A DNA stretch of 64,000 bases, taken from positions 635,974-699,973 of the forward strand of contig NW_022985196.1 in NCBI RefSeq assembly GCF_010093535.1, written 5' to 3'. The position numbers were made by a program, and so were the translations under genes. The notes under the pieces are model-generated. The model was not told the origin of the DNA. It saw only the letters and a program-made list of their open reading frames with translations, and searched no databases. The stretch is from Lindgomyces ingoldianus (taxonomy: Eukaryota; Ascomycota; Dothideomycetes; Pleosporales; Lindgomycetaceae). Below, in pieces: positions 12,744 to 24,981 of this stretch (its first letter is position 1; each line of letters starts with the position of its first letter).

Positions 12744-15700
12744 TCACTCTTCCCTAACCCTACCATATGCGCCCTCAAAAAGCCGTTCCGGATCCTCACT
12801 TCTCCGTTCCCCCTCCTCTCCACTCATCCTCGCCCTCCCACTACTCCTCCTACCTCCCCCGTCACCCTCCTCAACCCTACCCCTCAACAACTCCTTAACT
12901 TCGCCCTCCCTCCTCTCCTCCTCCTTCCTCTCCAACTCATCTAACACTTTCTTAACTTTCTCTTCTTGCTCTCTCTTCTTTTTATTCTTCCCATCCCACC
13001 TCTCCTCCCACCCTGCCTGTAACTCCCCAGCCGCCGCCTCCTCAAACCTCCTCTTAACACACTCATCCTTCTCCAGTGCCACAAACACATCTTCTTCCGT
13101 CGTAAAGAAACTCGCACGCAAGCTTGCTACACCGAGCTCGAAGACAACGGCAGAGGACAAAATGAGGATAAGTGCGAGCCACCAACCCAGGCTGCGGCCA
13201 AAGGAGGCGAAGAAAGTATTGCGGACGTAGTAGATCTTAGATGTGGGTTTGTAGGTTGTGGAGAGGATGATGTTCCAGAGGAACCAGCCGCCAATGGAGA
13301 GGAAGAGGGAGAGTGCGGCAAGAAGGGATTTGGAGTGCATTTCGATTAGCCTGGGGGAAGTTAGATGGTTCTGTAGAATACGGATTGTGGAGGACGGTCA
13401 ACGCTGAGGGGGTTGGGGAGGTAGGGGTACGTACTGCATCTTTGTAGAAATGAGGATAACACAGCTCGTGAAAGTCAGCGTCCCAAGCGCGAAGATGGAA
13501 TTATCCTCGGTGAACAACGCTTGCCCGTACAAGCCTAGCATGCAGAAATATACTATCATGGCCTCGCTGGACGCCATGAACATCCAGCCAAGATAGACTT
13601 TGAAGTTGAACCCGCCATTCTGCTGACCTTTTGTATACAACTCAGGCACGGCGAGCAGGGTTGATGCGGCGAGGTCTTTTTCAAAGATGCCCATGAAGAT
13701 GACGGGGAGTGAAGTAAAGAGTGTATTGAACATGGAGAGGGACCAGGATTCGTAGAGTGAGGTGCCGGTGTAACCGACGGAGCGTTGGAAAAGGGCTTGG
13801 GTGAGGTAGAAGAGCTGCAACTTGTATTAGCACATCGTCTGACCCGACTGCTAGGTGGGCTCCGTTGACAAGGAAATTAGTACTCACCATCTCCTTCCAG
13901 AAGGTTCCAACGGTATACTTGCACGTTCTAATATAATTCCACCTTCCATGCACTAGTAACAACTTCGTCAAGAACCTGAATTGCGCAATCGAGTAATCGC
14001 TCGTACGGGCAGCTTGCAAACCCTCTTTACCCGTGATACCAATTCCAACATGCGCTTCCTGGATCATGGCAATATCGTTGGCACCGTCACCAATCGCGAG
14101 AGTAATGCTCTTCTTAACACGCTTGCGGATATTCTTGACAAGCCCTGCTTTCTGCGAAGGCGAGGCACGACAGCAAATCACCGAATCCGCGAGGATAGCG
14201 AGATCGTAGAAGAGCACTTTGAGCGGTTCTACTTCGTTGATCTGGGCAAGCGTTTGGCCATCTACGACAATGACAGAGTGGGCAACAGTCCCGCGGTTGA
14301 TAGCTAGAATAGCGGCGCCAATGCTCTGCTCTACCTCGCCCGTCTCGTGATCTAGGACGGTAACTGAGGAGTAGTCTTTGATCAGACGGCAGGAGTGCCC
14401 GATGTTGATGGCAGTCTCGCGTTTGTCACCAGTTAACATCCACATCTTGATCTTAGCTCTGCGCAACTTGTCGATGGCTTCGGGAACACCTTGCTGAAGC
14501 TTGTCTTCGATAGCCGTTGCGCCAGAGAGCTCGAGTTCCTGTTCGATAAGATCTCCTGCTTCCTCGATCAACCGTTGTCGATCAACAAGGCTTGTGGTGG
14601 CATCTAGATATCCCTTCTTCCAAGTCATGTATTCATCTTCGTCTAGAAATCGGTATCCGTAGAGTAGGGTACGCAGACCCTCTGTCGCAAAATCATTAAT
14701 ATGTTGAAAGCAGCGCTCAATAACCGCAGCTTCATCAGCAACAAGACTCTCGTCAACAATACCCTCCATTTCTTCCATCTGCAACGAGCTTCTCGCCTCA
14801 GACAGAGCTACTGAGTAGCGATTGAGACCGGAAAGACCCGAAGGCCGAGGCGAGTATGCATTGGTTTCCTCAATCGACTCAATTTCGTAATCTCTTTCGC
14901 GCTCGCGTAACCACTGATCAACCTCATCACGCATCGGCTGGGGTGTGCGACCTCCCGTGCTAGACCGTCCAAGACCACCAATACTAGCTCGGTTGAACGA
15001 AGTGCTCGCCCGACCGAGAGTGAAACTTGCACGAGCTGCACCAGCAAGAGTCATACTTCGTCGGCCACCCACACTGCTCTTCCGCTCTATCTGCTCGCTC
15101 TTACGAGCGATAGCATATTGCGCCTCTAGGCTCTTCCTCTTACTCGCACGACGTTCAATCTCCACCATCTTTTTATTCGCAAGCGTGGACAGCTTTAGCC
15201 GCTGCATGACGATCGAATCTGCGCCCTTACAGAAGATACAAATCCGGCCATCGGGGAAGCGAACGACAATAGACATTCTTTTCCTTTTGCTAGAAAACTC
15301 AATAACATCGAGGACTTCATACGTCTCAAACATAGGCTCTGCGTCAGTTCCAGCAGGCATAATCTTGAGTGTGATGGTATGAACATCGCGATTGATGAGA
15401 AGAAAGCCCATATCTTGAGCTGCCTGTACCAAAGCAAGTTCATCGGGAGACGATGCCATAAAGTGCGTCGTCCCATCTTCCCGGGCTTCCGGAAGACAAG
15501 TATGGCATAGCGCCATTGATAGAAGGAACACACGAGCTTTCTTTGCAAACAACGTGTGCGGTCTCCGTTGGATATACCGGAGCAAATCGACGGTCAGTAG
15601 TTCTGGCTGTGACTTCCCAGGTCTTGCAGAAGACTTCCACTTCGTTCCGGGAGTCTCCGGTTCGACTATATCTTGGATATCGTTGGCCTCAAGAGCAGGG

Positions 15701-18012
15701 GTCGTGGGTTCGATGGGTGTAATCATATCCCTTGCCGACCGGACGCTCTTCCTGACGGGCTTTTTACCCTTGTTCCTTTTCTTATGTAGAAGCTGCTTCT
15801 TCTGGGTCTCCTGCAGGTCAGCGTCATGGAGCCAAGCTGTTCCTGCAATGCTCATCTTTCGAAACTTCATCGAGTTATCGGTAAGAGTGCCCGTCTTATC
15901 CGAAAATATATAGCTGATTTGTCCAAGCTCTTCGTTGATAGTAGACGTCCTCGGCTCGCAGGGTGTATCGGAAACAGGATCGTACATGTCGATATCATTT
16001 AGGAAGTACATCTGCGCAAGCTTGACAATTTCTAAGCTTACGTAGAGCGATAACGGAATCATGGTGTTGAACATGATGATGAACGAGGTTAGGTTGGGGA
16101 AGAAGGCGACCGATGCATTTGACAGATACCAAAGCTGCTCCTCGGTGCGTTCCGACCAGATCTGGTAAGCGACGGTGTTAAAGATAGCTAGCAACAGAAC
16201 GAATATGACGATGACGATGACGATCCTGTTGACTACGAACTGGAGTGATGGGGCCTTGATTCTGGGGTTCTTGTTGGCGTTCATCCGGATTCGGCATTCT
16301 TCTCCCGAGTAGATGACCATACCTACAACGTCAGGGGTATTTCTCAAGATGCTGCCTCGATAGATGATCTCTGTTACGGTCAAAGGTGCGGTCTTCTTCG
16401 CAACCGTCACACGACCTTCAAAATTGTATAGATCTAGAGACGGATCTTCGACGACGAATTCGGCGTTGCACGTAGCTACATCTTCCTGTTTTGTGATGGC
16501 CTTCGAAAGAGAGGCTGTGGTTTGTTTGCTCTTGAGGTTAGTTTCTCCATCTAGGGCCATTGTCTCCACATAGGCTACGCCGTTCTCGCCGGTTGTATGT
16601 AGGAGGACCAAGTCGGCTGGCGCAGCGTCATCACGTTCCAGCTTAATGACATCGCCTACGTTAATGTGTTGCCACTTAGTCGCCGCCCAATGAAGAGGCC
16701 CAACCGAAGGCGACTCTGAATTTTCTGCATCACTGGAGATGCTCGTTGGGGTCGGTTTGTATGCATGAAGCACCTGAGCCTCTCGATTATTTTCCGCCTT
16801 GTCGAGCCGGTATCTCCTCAGATCATCATACCCCTCTTTTGCAATAGACAGTCCAACGAAAAACATCAAGGGCACGATAGTCGTGTAAGTCCCCGTGGTA
16901 CTAAGACCGGGTATCATCTGAAGAATAGACACGCAAAGAAAGTAGAAGTTTGCGAGTTTGGAGAATTGCGCTACTAATTGCCGCGGGAAGAAGTTCCAGG
17001 CCGAGTAGCGGGTAGAGCGGATCCAATTGCTGGTGTAGGGCTGCTTTGTGCGTTCGTCAATGCGACGCTCTTTCCGCGTGGGATCCAGATCAATATGCCG
17101 ACCATCCTTGCTTGGGGGGATGTCCTTGATCCGGAGAAGGAACTTCCTTGCTTGGACGCCAAAGGCTCGAGCCTTTTGCACTATGCCCGTTTTCTTTTCC
17201 TTTGCCTGTAGCCAGGTGTCGTAGTTTCGGAGCGCAATGGGTCCTTTCCCTAGTTTCCCCTTCGGGGCTCCCACGTGTTCCGAACCGTAATCGACACCGG
17301 CGGGCGAAATCGCAACCACCGTGTCTCGATCCTTCTCTCCTGCCTCGTCTCCCTCCACAAGGGTATGCCGTGACGACCCAGCTCTCTCCTCTAGCTCAAT
17401 GCTCGCCCCTGGCGATTGTGTCTGGTCGTGAATGTTCCTCTTGAACAAAGCACTACGCAGCGAATATCCGCGGGCCCGGCTGGTCGGTGAGAGTGGAGAC
17501 ATGCTGCCAGAACTCCTTGGTGAAAGGGGAGAGAGAGCGGGAGGGGACACAATAGTGCTCTGGCCTACCGCAGAGGAGCTCCCTGCTGGACGAGCATGTG
17601 TGTCGACGGTAAGATCTGGGGTGCCAGACCGCTTTCTCGAAGCCGCTGAAGCCCTCCCTGCCTGCGCAATCTCATCAATTGACGCTCCTGCGGTGCCTGG
17701 CCGTGACTTTTGTGCGGACGGGTGGCGCTCAATGTCGGTAGAGAAGCGAACTCGAGGCGCGGCGTCGGTGGACATGCGAGACATTGATGGTCTGGCGGTT
17801 GGATCAAGGGCGGACGACTGCGAGGCGGGGGCAGCATCGGGGTCTGTTGCTGAGCGTCGCGGGGGTTCCATCGTGTACATGGTCGCTGATGCCACGGTAT
17901 CGCCGGTTTGCACTGCCGCGCTCTGGTACTCATCGTCGATGTAGGAATGCGACGAGTGTCGCCGGCGAATGCCTCCATTGCCTGGACTCGGGGGCTCTCC
18001 ACCTCCTGACAT
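12744..18012 (-). CDS. P4-type ATPase, phospholipid flippase (Dnf3-like)
   Basis: Translocates aminophospholipids from the exoplasmic to the cytosolic leaflet of late secretory membranes, energised by ATP. Exons 18012-13888, 13814-13435 and 13350-12744 join in phase to about 1703 aa. Hallmarks: a long Ser/Pro-rich N-terminus of about 270 aa, actuator-domain DGETNLKSKQ, phosphorylation motif DKTGTLTDN, a large nucleotide-binding domain, LTGDKRETAINIG and hinge GDGANDIAMIQ, then the C-terminal TM helices. The nucleotide-binding domain carries a long Ser/Arg-rich insertion (RRSMTLAGAARASFTLGR region). That insertion and the overall length suggest the Dnf3 branch rather than Dnf1/2 or Drs2, with moderate confidence. 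The tail ends in a highly charged Glu/Lys/Arg segment of about 100 aa, predicted to be helical. Such enzymes normally need a Cdc50/Lem3-type partner, which is not in this window. Confidence 0.93.
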
Positions 18013-19466
18013 GATGGAATGTCATCCGTCACCCTCTCTTGTCGCTCTCGCTCTCCGCTAGCCTTGCCGGCGAGGTTTTCGTCTTCGGGGCGATGTTGAG
18101 GGCTCGCACGCTTATCCTACGTACCTGTCAGCGGTCTCAATTACGCGTCGATGCTAGAGGGCTGAGGGCTCTGCATCCCCCTGGAGTTCGTCGTGCAAAC
18201 AAAAGGGCAGAAGTGGTCAGGTACCGCCAGAAGCAAGTTCAGCGTCAAACCTACACGGCTGTACCCGATCTCACGGTGCAGCCACATGATGTGCAACCCA
18301 CCAAAAACCACCCAAACCCCTGCATCCCTCCCAAACCTGCACAGCCCTAACTAATTATTTTTGACATCTGACGTAACCACATTTATCGTGTCCATCATCG
18401 ACTGATTCTCCTCCTAACTCCCTTTTCCATCAAAGTCTTCGTTTCATCAAGCGCGCGTATGTGCAAGGCAGATTTCCGGTGCTCAACCCTCCTCAGCACA
18501 CCCCAACCCATAATCCAGGTCCGCCCGGCTCGTTTATCACAGCATAGTCACGAGCCTCATGCGCATAAACCTCCAAACAACCCTCTTAACACCTGATCGA
18601 TAATCCTCTCGTCCATAATCACGACACGCAAAGGCATTTAAAAGGTCATATTGATTTGAATTAGCCATAATCATTCTCAATGCAGATATCCTAGATAGAT
18701 AGAACTACCCCTGATACATTTCTCCCAAACACCCCATCCCATACATCCACGAAACTCAGACTCATCGACGAACCAACCTCTCATCATCCAAACTGGAGTT
18801 TTCCGCACTCGCAGATAGGGCCATTACTAGGAATTAGGAGAAATGCGAGGAGAGATAGCAAAGAAGATAACCGTAGCCACATTCCTCTAGCGAGCCCAGC
18901 TCTGGCCGTACTGTGGTGCATCTTAACTGGCTTGAGATGAACAATGTAGAACAAAGGAAAAGAGTTCTCGTAAAAAAAATGCTTTCCAGACATTTTAATT
19001 AAGCGTGTCGCTTCCAATCTTTTTGAGCAAAAGGGAAAATCCAAGAAACTCATAATGCAAGCACGCTAAAAAGACCAAATGGCCAAAGTCCATAAGGTAC
19101 CATGTGAATTTGCACTAAGCCTCCTTCTCCTCTCTCCATATCCACTACCGGAATCTTCCATCATTGGGTAGCAATACCTTCCCTAAAAATATGGTATAAT
19201 GAAGAAGCGACAGGTCCCATTCTTGAAACCCATCCTCCACTGTAATCCAAAAGAAGTCACATCACACTCCACTCCAACTCCGGTATAGATTCCCGTGTCC
19301 AAAAGCCAATCAGTCTGAGTATGGGATGGTATCCGGTCGTGTCGCTTCATTAAGTATGGAAATCGAAAATATGATGAGCCGTGGCGCCTTGCAATATGCG
19401 GCAGAGATAAATGTTGCACTCCATGATGATGACGCGATAATGAATTAAGGAAATTCGTCCATCTCG
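18013..19466. other. Intergenic region upstream of the flippase
   Basis: No gene recognised. It carries the flippase promoter/5' leader (roughly 18013-18400, GC-rich) and the 3' flank of samB. A minus frame at 18784-19053 has a hydrophobic tail but nothing else in its favour. Confidence 0.45.
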
Positions 19467-21311
19467 CTAGTTTGCTGCCACACACCAGTGCCGGTGGAAG
19501 ACCCAGGCGCTCTTTTGACACTCTTTGCTGCAGTATTTTGTGCGTCGGCAGCGGCGACATTTGGCGAATTGTCGAGTAAATTCCTCCCATCTCCCGCACT
19601 GGTAATACGCGCATTGTCGAATGCCACCTCTTGAGTCATCTTTCCGACACAGGTTTCGCATCACTACGCTTGCCCAATACTGCATGTCTGAAGTGTGATG
19701 TCGGACGGTGAACTTTTCGACAAGCGGGAAGATGTTGAAATCATCCGGAAGGAGGTATTCCTCGTCTTCTTCTTCGTCCAATACAGGAGATGGGCTCGCT
19801 ACCTCTCCGTCAAGTAACTGTAGGTCTGAACCGATCTTGAGTTTTGGGACGAGGTGAGATTTTTGGAAGTACGAGCGGAGGTTGCAGTATTTCGACACGT
19901 ACGCGAGGAGCTGGAGGGACATGAGGACGTCCTCATCTCGAGGCATTGCAGCGAGTACGCCAGCAGTGGCATTACGATCCTGGGAGTAGCGGGGGTACCA
20001 CGGTGGAGGGGGATTAGTATTAACCACGTTGATGGCTGGTTGCACGGGAGAGAAACCACCAATGGGACCAGTGGTCTGAGTATTGGCGGGATTAATGAGG
20101 CTTCCATCCAGGGCGGGGCGGTGGGTGATGTTGAACGTCTCGTGGCTTTCATCAGCCCCCTCTGATGGTGGAGCTGCGAGGGCGACTGGGGTAGCTCCAG
20201 CATCGAGCATCTCCGCATTATCCACCATGTCAGACATATTAATCTCGTTTTGTATTCCGACAATGGGCTCATTAACAGCCGCACCGGCGTTTGTGGCTTC
20301 GGCAGCCATCTCCTCGTGGTGGCCATCAATGTCAGACTCCCCAGACAGAGAAAGTTGATGGCGAATGGACGGGCGGCGTCGTGATCGTCCGGCACCTGGC
20401 CGGGGGCTGGTCTGCCGGCCGTGTGGAGCGTTTGGCGTGGTTGGAGATTCGGGTTGGGAAGTGATTTCCCCCTGCAACGCAGGAAGCATTGAGGGAAGTC
20501 GATCAACATCTCGCACGGGCCTCAGCGCAAATGTGGTTGTGGTCTCCATGGCCGGCAATGCTGAGACCATCGGCTGCCCGATATTGCGAGTTGTGCCGCC
20601 AACGGTTCCAAACAGGTGAGCCCTGCCTTCTTGGCTGCGGTGATGATGATGATGATGATGATGATGATGGGGGCGGGCGAATGATGTTCGTTCAGGCGGT
20701 GAGCTCAGTGAGAAGGCCGGGGTGGGGGTGGTGTCTCCAGCCTGCGATTCCAAAGGCGTCTGGGTGAAGGTCTGTGGAATCTCGATCGGAGGGGGTATTG
20801 CACGCCTCGTCCGCTCAGCTCTATGGCTGGAGCTGGAAGCTACCTCGCCTGAACGTGATGAGTGGTGTCTGCTTGAGCCGCCAAGACGGGTGGTTTTACG
20901 CAGCTCAGCTTCTGCCCGCTCCCTGCATTTGTCCACAACCTTGATGTAGTTGTCTAGAATGGTTGCAATTACGGGCACCATGTCCGCCTCCACCACTCTA
21001 GTTCTGACGTTCTCGGAGCCACGCACGCCAATATTGAAGATGCATTGGAATGCGAGGTTCCACTTCCACATGTCCATCATGTCCTTGCTCCTGCCGTCCT
21101 TCAGTATGCATATCAGCCGCTCGATGCCGCCATCGACGGTGAGGATATCTCGTATCCGGGCCGAGGACGCAGTCAGGTACGCGAGATGGTTGAGCGAGTT
21201 GATGAGCGGCAGGGTCGAGGTGCAGTCGAGGGCGCGACGATCGTAGAGGGCGGTGGTGATACCGACCGAGGCCTTGTTGGCATTCGGAATGCTGAAATTG
21301 ACCTCCCTCAT
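19467..21311 (-). CDS. samB: MYND-type zinc-finger protein SamB/Mub1
   Basis: Single exon, 614 aa, close to the length of Aspergillus SamB. In yeast the homologue Mub1 works with the Ubr2 E3 ligase in protein turnover (for example Rpn4); in Aspergillus samB mutants show altered polarity and septation. The N-terminal 130 residues are a conserved helical armadillo-like region beginning MREVNFSIPNANKASVGIT. The middle is long, disordered and Ser/Pro-rich. Residues about 570-610 form a MYND finger, reading CAYYQCGRWEEF, CRRCRRTKYCSKECQ and HRHWC. A (CAT)n run at 20641-20668 encodes a stretch of about 10 histidines in the disordered part. The gene is divergent from the CorA gene across a 1.4-kb GC-rich spacer. 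Confidence 0.93.
   Translation of the reverse strand: MREVNFSIPNANKASVGITTALYDRRALDCTSTLPLINSLNHLAYLTASSARIRDILTVDGGIERLICILKDGRSKDMMDMWKWNLAFQCIFNIGVRGSENVRTRVVEADMVPVIATILDNYIKVVDKCRERAEAELRKTTRLGGSSRHHSSRSGEVASSSSHRAERTRRAIPPPIEIPQTFTQTPLESQAGDTTPTPAFSLSSPPERTSFARPHHHHHHHHHHRSQEGRAHLFGTVGGTTRNIGQPMVSALPAMETTTTFALRPVRDVDRLPSMLPALQGEITSQPESPTTPNAPHGRQTSPRPGAGRSRRRPSIRHQLSLSGESDIDGHHEEMAAEATNAGAAVNEPIVGIQNEINMSDMVDNAEMLDAGATPVALAAPPSEGADESHETFNITHRPALDGSLINPANTQTTGPIGGFSPVQPAINVVNTNPPPPWYPRYSQDRNATAGVLAAMPRDEDVLMSLQLLAYVSKYCNLRSYFQKSHLVPKLKIGSDLQLLDGEVASPSPVLDEEEDEEYLLPDDFNIFPLVEKFTVRHHTSDMQYWASVVMRNLCRKDDSRGGIRQCAYYQCGRWEEFTRQFAKCRRCRRTKYCSKECQKSAWVFHRHWCVAAN
20641..20668. repeat. Trinucleotide microsatellite encoding poly-His in samB
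   Basis: About nine consecutive ATG/CAT units. On the coding (minus) strand they read CAT/CAC and give a polyhistidine tract within a disordered linker. Such tracts often vary in length between strains; variation here is inferred, not seen. Confidence 0.8.
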
Positions 21312-22758
21312 GTTTGTTCGGTGTGGTTGGGCGTGTCAAGCGGAAGGGACTCGGGATGCCGTGTGGGGTGATTGCAGCACTAGTGTCGCATGTGGTGAAA
21401 GGCAAGCCGTGGAGGGGATGCAGGTCAATCGACGGGCAAACTGGGGCAGCCAGCAGGAGAAAGGCAGCAGGGCCAGTCCTTTCTTTGCTCGCGGGCTTGG
21501 GTGCAGGCTCGTGTGCTCTGCAGTCAAAGGGCCTTCGCTTGGGACGAGCAAACTCGGCGCTGAGCTGGGTTTGCTCGAGGTTGAAAGGAATCCAGCAGGC
21601 TGGTGAGGCAGAAAACAGCCGGACTCGGTCGAGGGGTGCTTAATATCGAGTCGGCCGCGCGATAGGGGGTGTCGAGATGGCTGGTCGAGGGAGATGAAGA
21701 TGTTTGCTATGCGTTAGGGGTGTCCAGGCCAAGGAAAGTGCGCGTGGCGAACGGACGCCAGAATCGACTCTCTGCTGCGCGATGCTCGACGGCAACGGCG
21801 CTAGGCGGGCGGCGGGACTCGATGCGGGCTGCGGCGAGGGAGGATAGAGGATGTCGAGTAGCTGGCTGCTGGGGGGGATGAATGGGACGAAGCACGGCGG
21901 GCGTGGGTTCGGTGAGAGAGGAGGGCGGGTGGAGAGAACTGACTGCTGGAGGAGAGCGGGCGGTGATTGGCTCGCCGTTTCCAGCCCGAGTCTCAATCTC
22001 ATGCGTTAAGAATAACAGCTGGGGTCCCGCCGGCAGCAACAAGTAGTCACTGTGCGCGGCAAAATGCTGGCAGCAATTATAACACTGGAAGGCAGTGGCA
22101 TGCAAAATGCATCGCGTCGGATTAGTTTTTCTTCTCTCTCGCCAGCCGCGAGCCCTCGCCGTCGGTGGCGATGCGATGGGATGAGGCTGACAAAGGCTCC
22201 TCCGCCGTGTCACTTGAGTGAAACCCTGCCTGTCATGTCTCCCATGTCTCCCATGTCCGAAATGGCCGCTATTTCACAGCCAGAGGCCTGCTCCCTGCCC
22301 GTTCGCGTGAGAGAGTACGTGCTCGCCGCGCTTTTGCTCTGCTGCTGCATGGAAGGTAGAGCCACTGCCCAAATTGAGCCTCTCCACCGCGTCTTCCTGT
22401 CAGATGGATGGCGGCGAGGTTGTTCGCGGTTCGCAGGCGCCTGTGTGTATGCCCGCTCCACCTACCCCATCCACGGCTCGCGCGAGGCCCGATGCCCGCC
22501 GCCAGAACGACCTGTGGGCTGAAACCATGCTCCTCTGAGCCAGCTGAAAATATCCATCATTACATCAGCACCTCTTCGTTGTCAATGACAAAGACTCTGG
22601 TTGCATTGCGAACGTCAATATTTCACAGCTGCAGCCGCATTCACCTCCTCAATGGCTAATCGCCTAGTTGCTTTTTCGCGCACCCGACAATTTAGTCCCC
22701 GACAGCCCCCTCAGGTTTCTTCTTCGCGGTGACGTAGAAACCCCCAACAGCAACCAGA
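21312..22758. other. Divergent promoter between samB and CorA-type gene
   Basis: A GC-rich spacer of about 1.45 kb with overlapping open frames on both strands but no protein-like translation. It probably contains long 5' leaders and control regions of both genes. A short direct repeat of CCCATGTCT occurs near 22240-22258. Confidence 0.5.
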
Positions 22759-24981
22759 ATGGCCTCCCCAATCGACCCCAAGGTACACGACTTTGCGTCG
22801 CCGCAGAGTCCCGCAGCACCGCAGCGCCCGCATTTTGGCGACGACACCCTGCGGCTTGAGACCTCGTCTTGTGGACGGCAGCCCAGCTCCGCTAATGCGA
22901 CAGCTGCCCAGGTCGACGGCAACAGCCTCTTCTCCCCCTCGCGATTCTCTATCGATTCCACACTCAGACGCCGGCCTACGCGCTCCAATACCGTGCGACA
23001 CTACCATTCCCCAACTCGGCCAAAGTGGGAGGAGCCCGGTGCCGAGCCTGGCATAGACACCAAAAAGGAGACTGAAGCCCACAAGGATCTGCAGCGTCGT
23101 TGCGACATAACCGTGGTGGACTTTTCCGAGGAGCACGTCGAGTGCCACCCACTCGACAATGACACCCTGGAAGCATTTCTGAACCTACCTAAGGACGAGT
23201 GGGTTTCATGTCGGTGGATCAATGTCAACGGATTGAGTTGGGACGTGATTCGCATGCTCGGCAACCACAAAGGCCTCCACAGACTAGCAATCGAGGATTT
23301 AATGAACACTAGAGGACGAACCAAGGCCGATTGGTACTCTGACCAAGCTTTCTGTAGGTGCACTATCTTTCTTGCCTCGCTTCCGACATCCGTGCCCCCT
23401 TTCCGACTGTTTCTGTTCTTTAGTGTCAGGCATTTGGCCCTCTTCCCACAATAATCTATCGGAAAGACATGTTACCACTGGTAATGGAGAGAACCAACCG
23501 CTACACAAAACTGACTGTTGCCAAGTGCTGTTCACGCTCTCGAAACTTGTCACTATCCCGGACGACGATTCCGATAGTAGCGACTCCGATGTGGAGGGTG
23601 AGACGAAGAAGCCAAGAAATCCAAGACACTCCAAGAAGCGAAAACCGAGATCCTTCTATAGACACGTGAAGGAATTGTTCGGCTCTGGATCGAGTGAATT
23701 TCGCCCACGACAGGATCCTGAAAATTCATGGGGCACCGAGGAAAAGGACTACAACCTCGATGGCACCATCCCTTCGCGACCGTACTATGGAGGAGCTCAG
23801 CAGCGGGAAGAAATACGCACCCTTCAGCGCTATCGCGGTGGGCCGAATCTAAACAGAACTATCTACTTAGAACAGCACTCTGCACTAGCAAAAAAACAAC
23901 TAGCAGTGAGCGTGGAGCAGGTCTCCATGTTCGTTTGCGCAGACAACACCGTCATATCATTCTTTGAGCACTCAGCAGCTGACATTGAGTCTCCTATTCT
24001 CAAACGTCTGAACTCTGAAGATACCATCCTTCGGCGCAGCTGCGATGCAAGCATGCTAGTTCAAGCTATTATTGATGCTATTATCGATTTAGCCATTCCT
24101 GTCGTTACAGCCTATGAGGTATGTCACCAGCTCGCACGTAAAATTCATCGCTAAAGCTTCGTAGGATGCCATGGGAGAACTAGAATTAGATGTCTTACGC
24201 GACCCTGAAATCTGGCATTCACAGTCTCTCTATATTCTCACGTCGGAGCTGTCTATCCTCCGAAACACCATCCAACCCATCATATCTCTTATTAATGCCC
24301 TCCGGGACCACAAATCCGAGCCTGCCCTCACCCCTGGCTTGTCTGGAGGCCCAACCCGCAAGATCATATCTTCTATAACCATTTCCCCCCTTGCACATAC
24401 GTATTTAGGTGACGTCGAGGATCATTGCATCATGATAACGGCATCCTTGGATCAGATGAGACGGGCTGCTGATAATCTCATTGACCTCATTTTCAATGTG
24501 ATGGGCTCCTACCAGAATGAGTCGATGAAACAACTCACGAGTGCCACTATCTTCTTCTTACCTCTGACATTCATAACTGGGTATTTCGGACAGAATTTTA
24601 CGAGGTTCAATGGTAAGTACTCGAGTCGTTGATTGGCTTGCGTATTATTGACTCTTGAAAATAGGAGTCAACAACCACTCTGATGCCTTCTTCTGGAAAA
24701 TCGCCATACCCGTTATGTGTGTCACGATCCTCGTGCTCATGAACAGTGGGATCAGGCGACAATATCAGCGCTCGATTGGCAAATGGAAACTGCGCAAAGC
24801 CACCCGCAAGCGGCAGGCTCAAATAGATCGCGAGGTTCATCCAAATGGCGTTGCAGGAGGCGTGGCCATGGCCATGGGACTGAAACATGATTCACAAGGG
24901 CATGGAAAGAAAAGGAAGGTTAAGAGGAAACAAACAATGTACACGAAGAATATGAACGGTCAGATTGGGGGGTCCTTTTAG
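22759..24981 (+). CDS. CorA-like Mg2+ (divalent metal) transporter, Alr/Mnr2 type
   Basis: Channel-type divalent cation transporter of the CorA superfamily, plasma-membrane or vacuolar. Exons 22759-23353, then either 23424-24118 or 23526-24118, then 24165-24612 and 24665-24981. Both choices for exon 2 keep phase, giving about 684 or 650 aa. The shorter form makes a smoother protein ([12 protein letters not shown]); the longer one uses a more normal 70-nt intron. Visible features: disordered N-terminus, cytosolic alpha/beta domain ([10 protein letters not shown] onward), an acidic [14 protein letters not shown] loop, the long pore helix, two C-terminal TM helices, then a basic tail. The pore signature after TM1 is YFGQNF, so the canonical GMN reads GQN. 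Two TM helices at the C-terminus with a cytosolic tail match the family. Confidence 0.88.

Noticed and set aside
13127..13321. Antisense and alternate-frame ORFs over the flippase, samB and tel1 genes
   Set aside because: Shadows of well-supported coding sequence in other frames.
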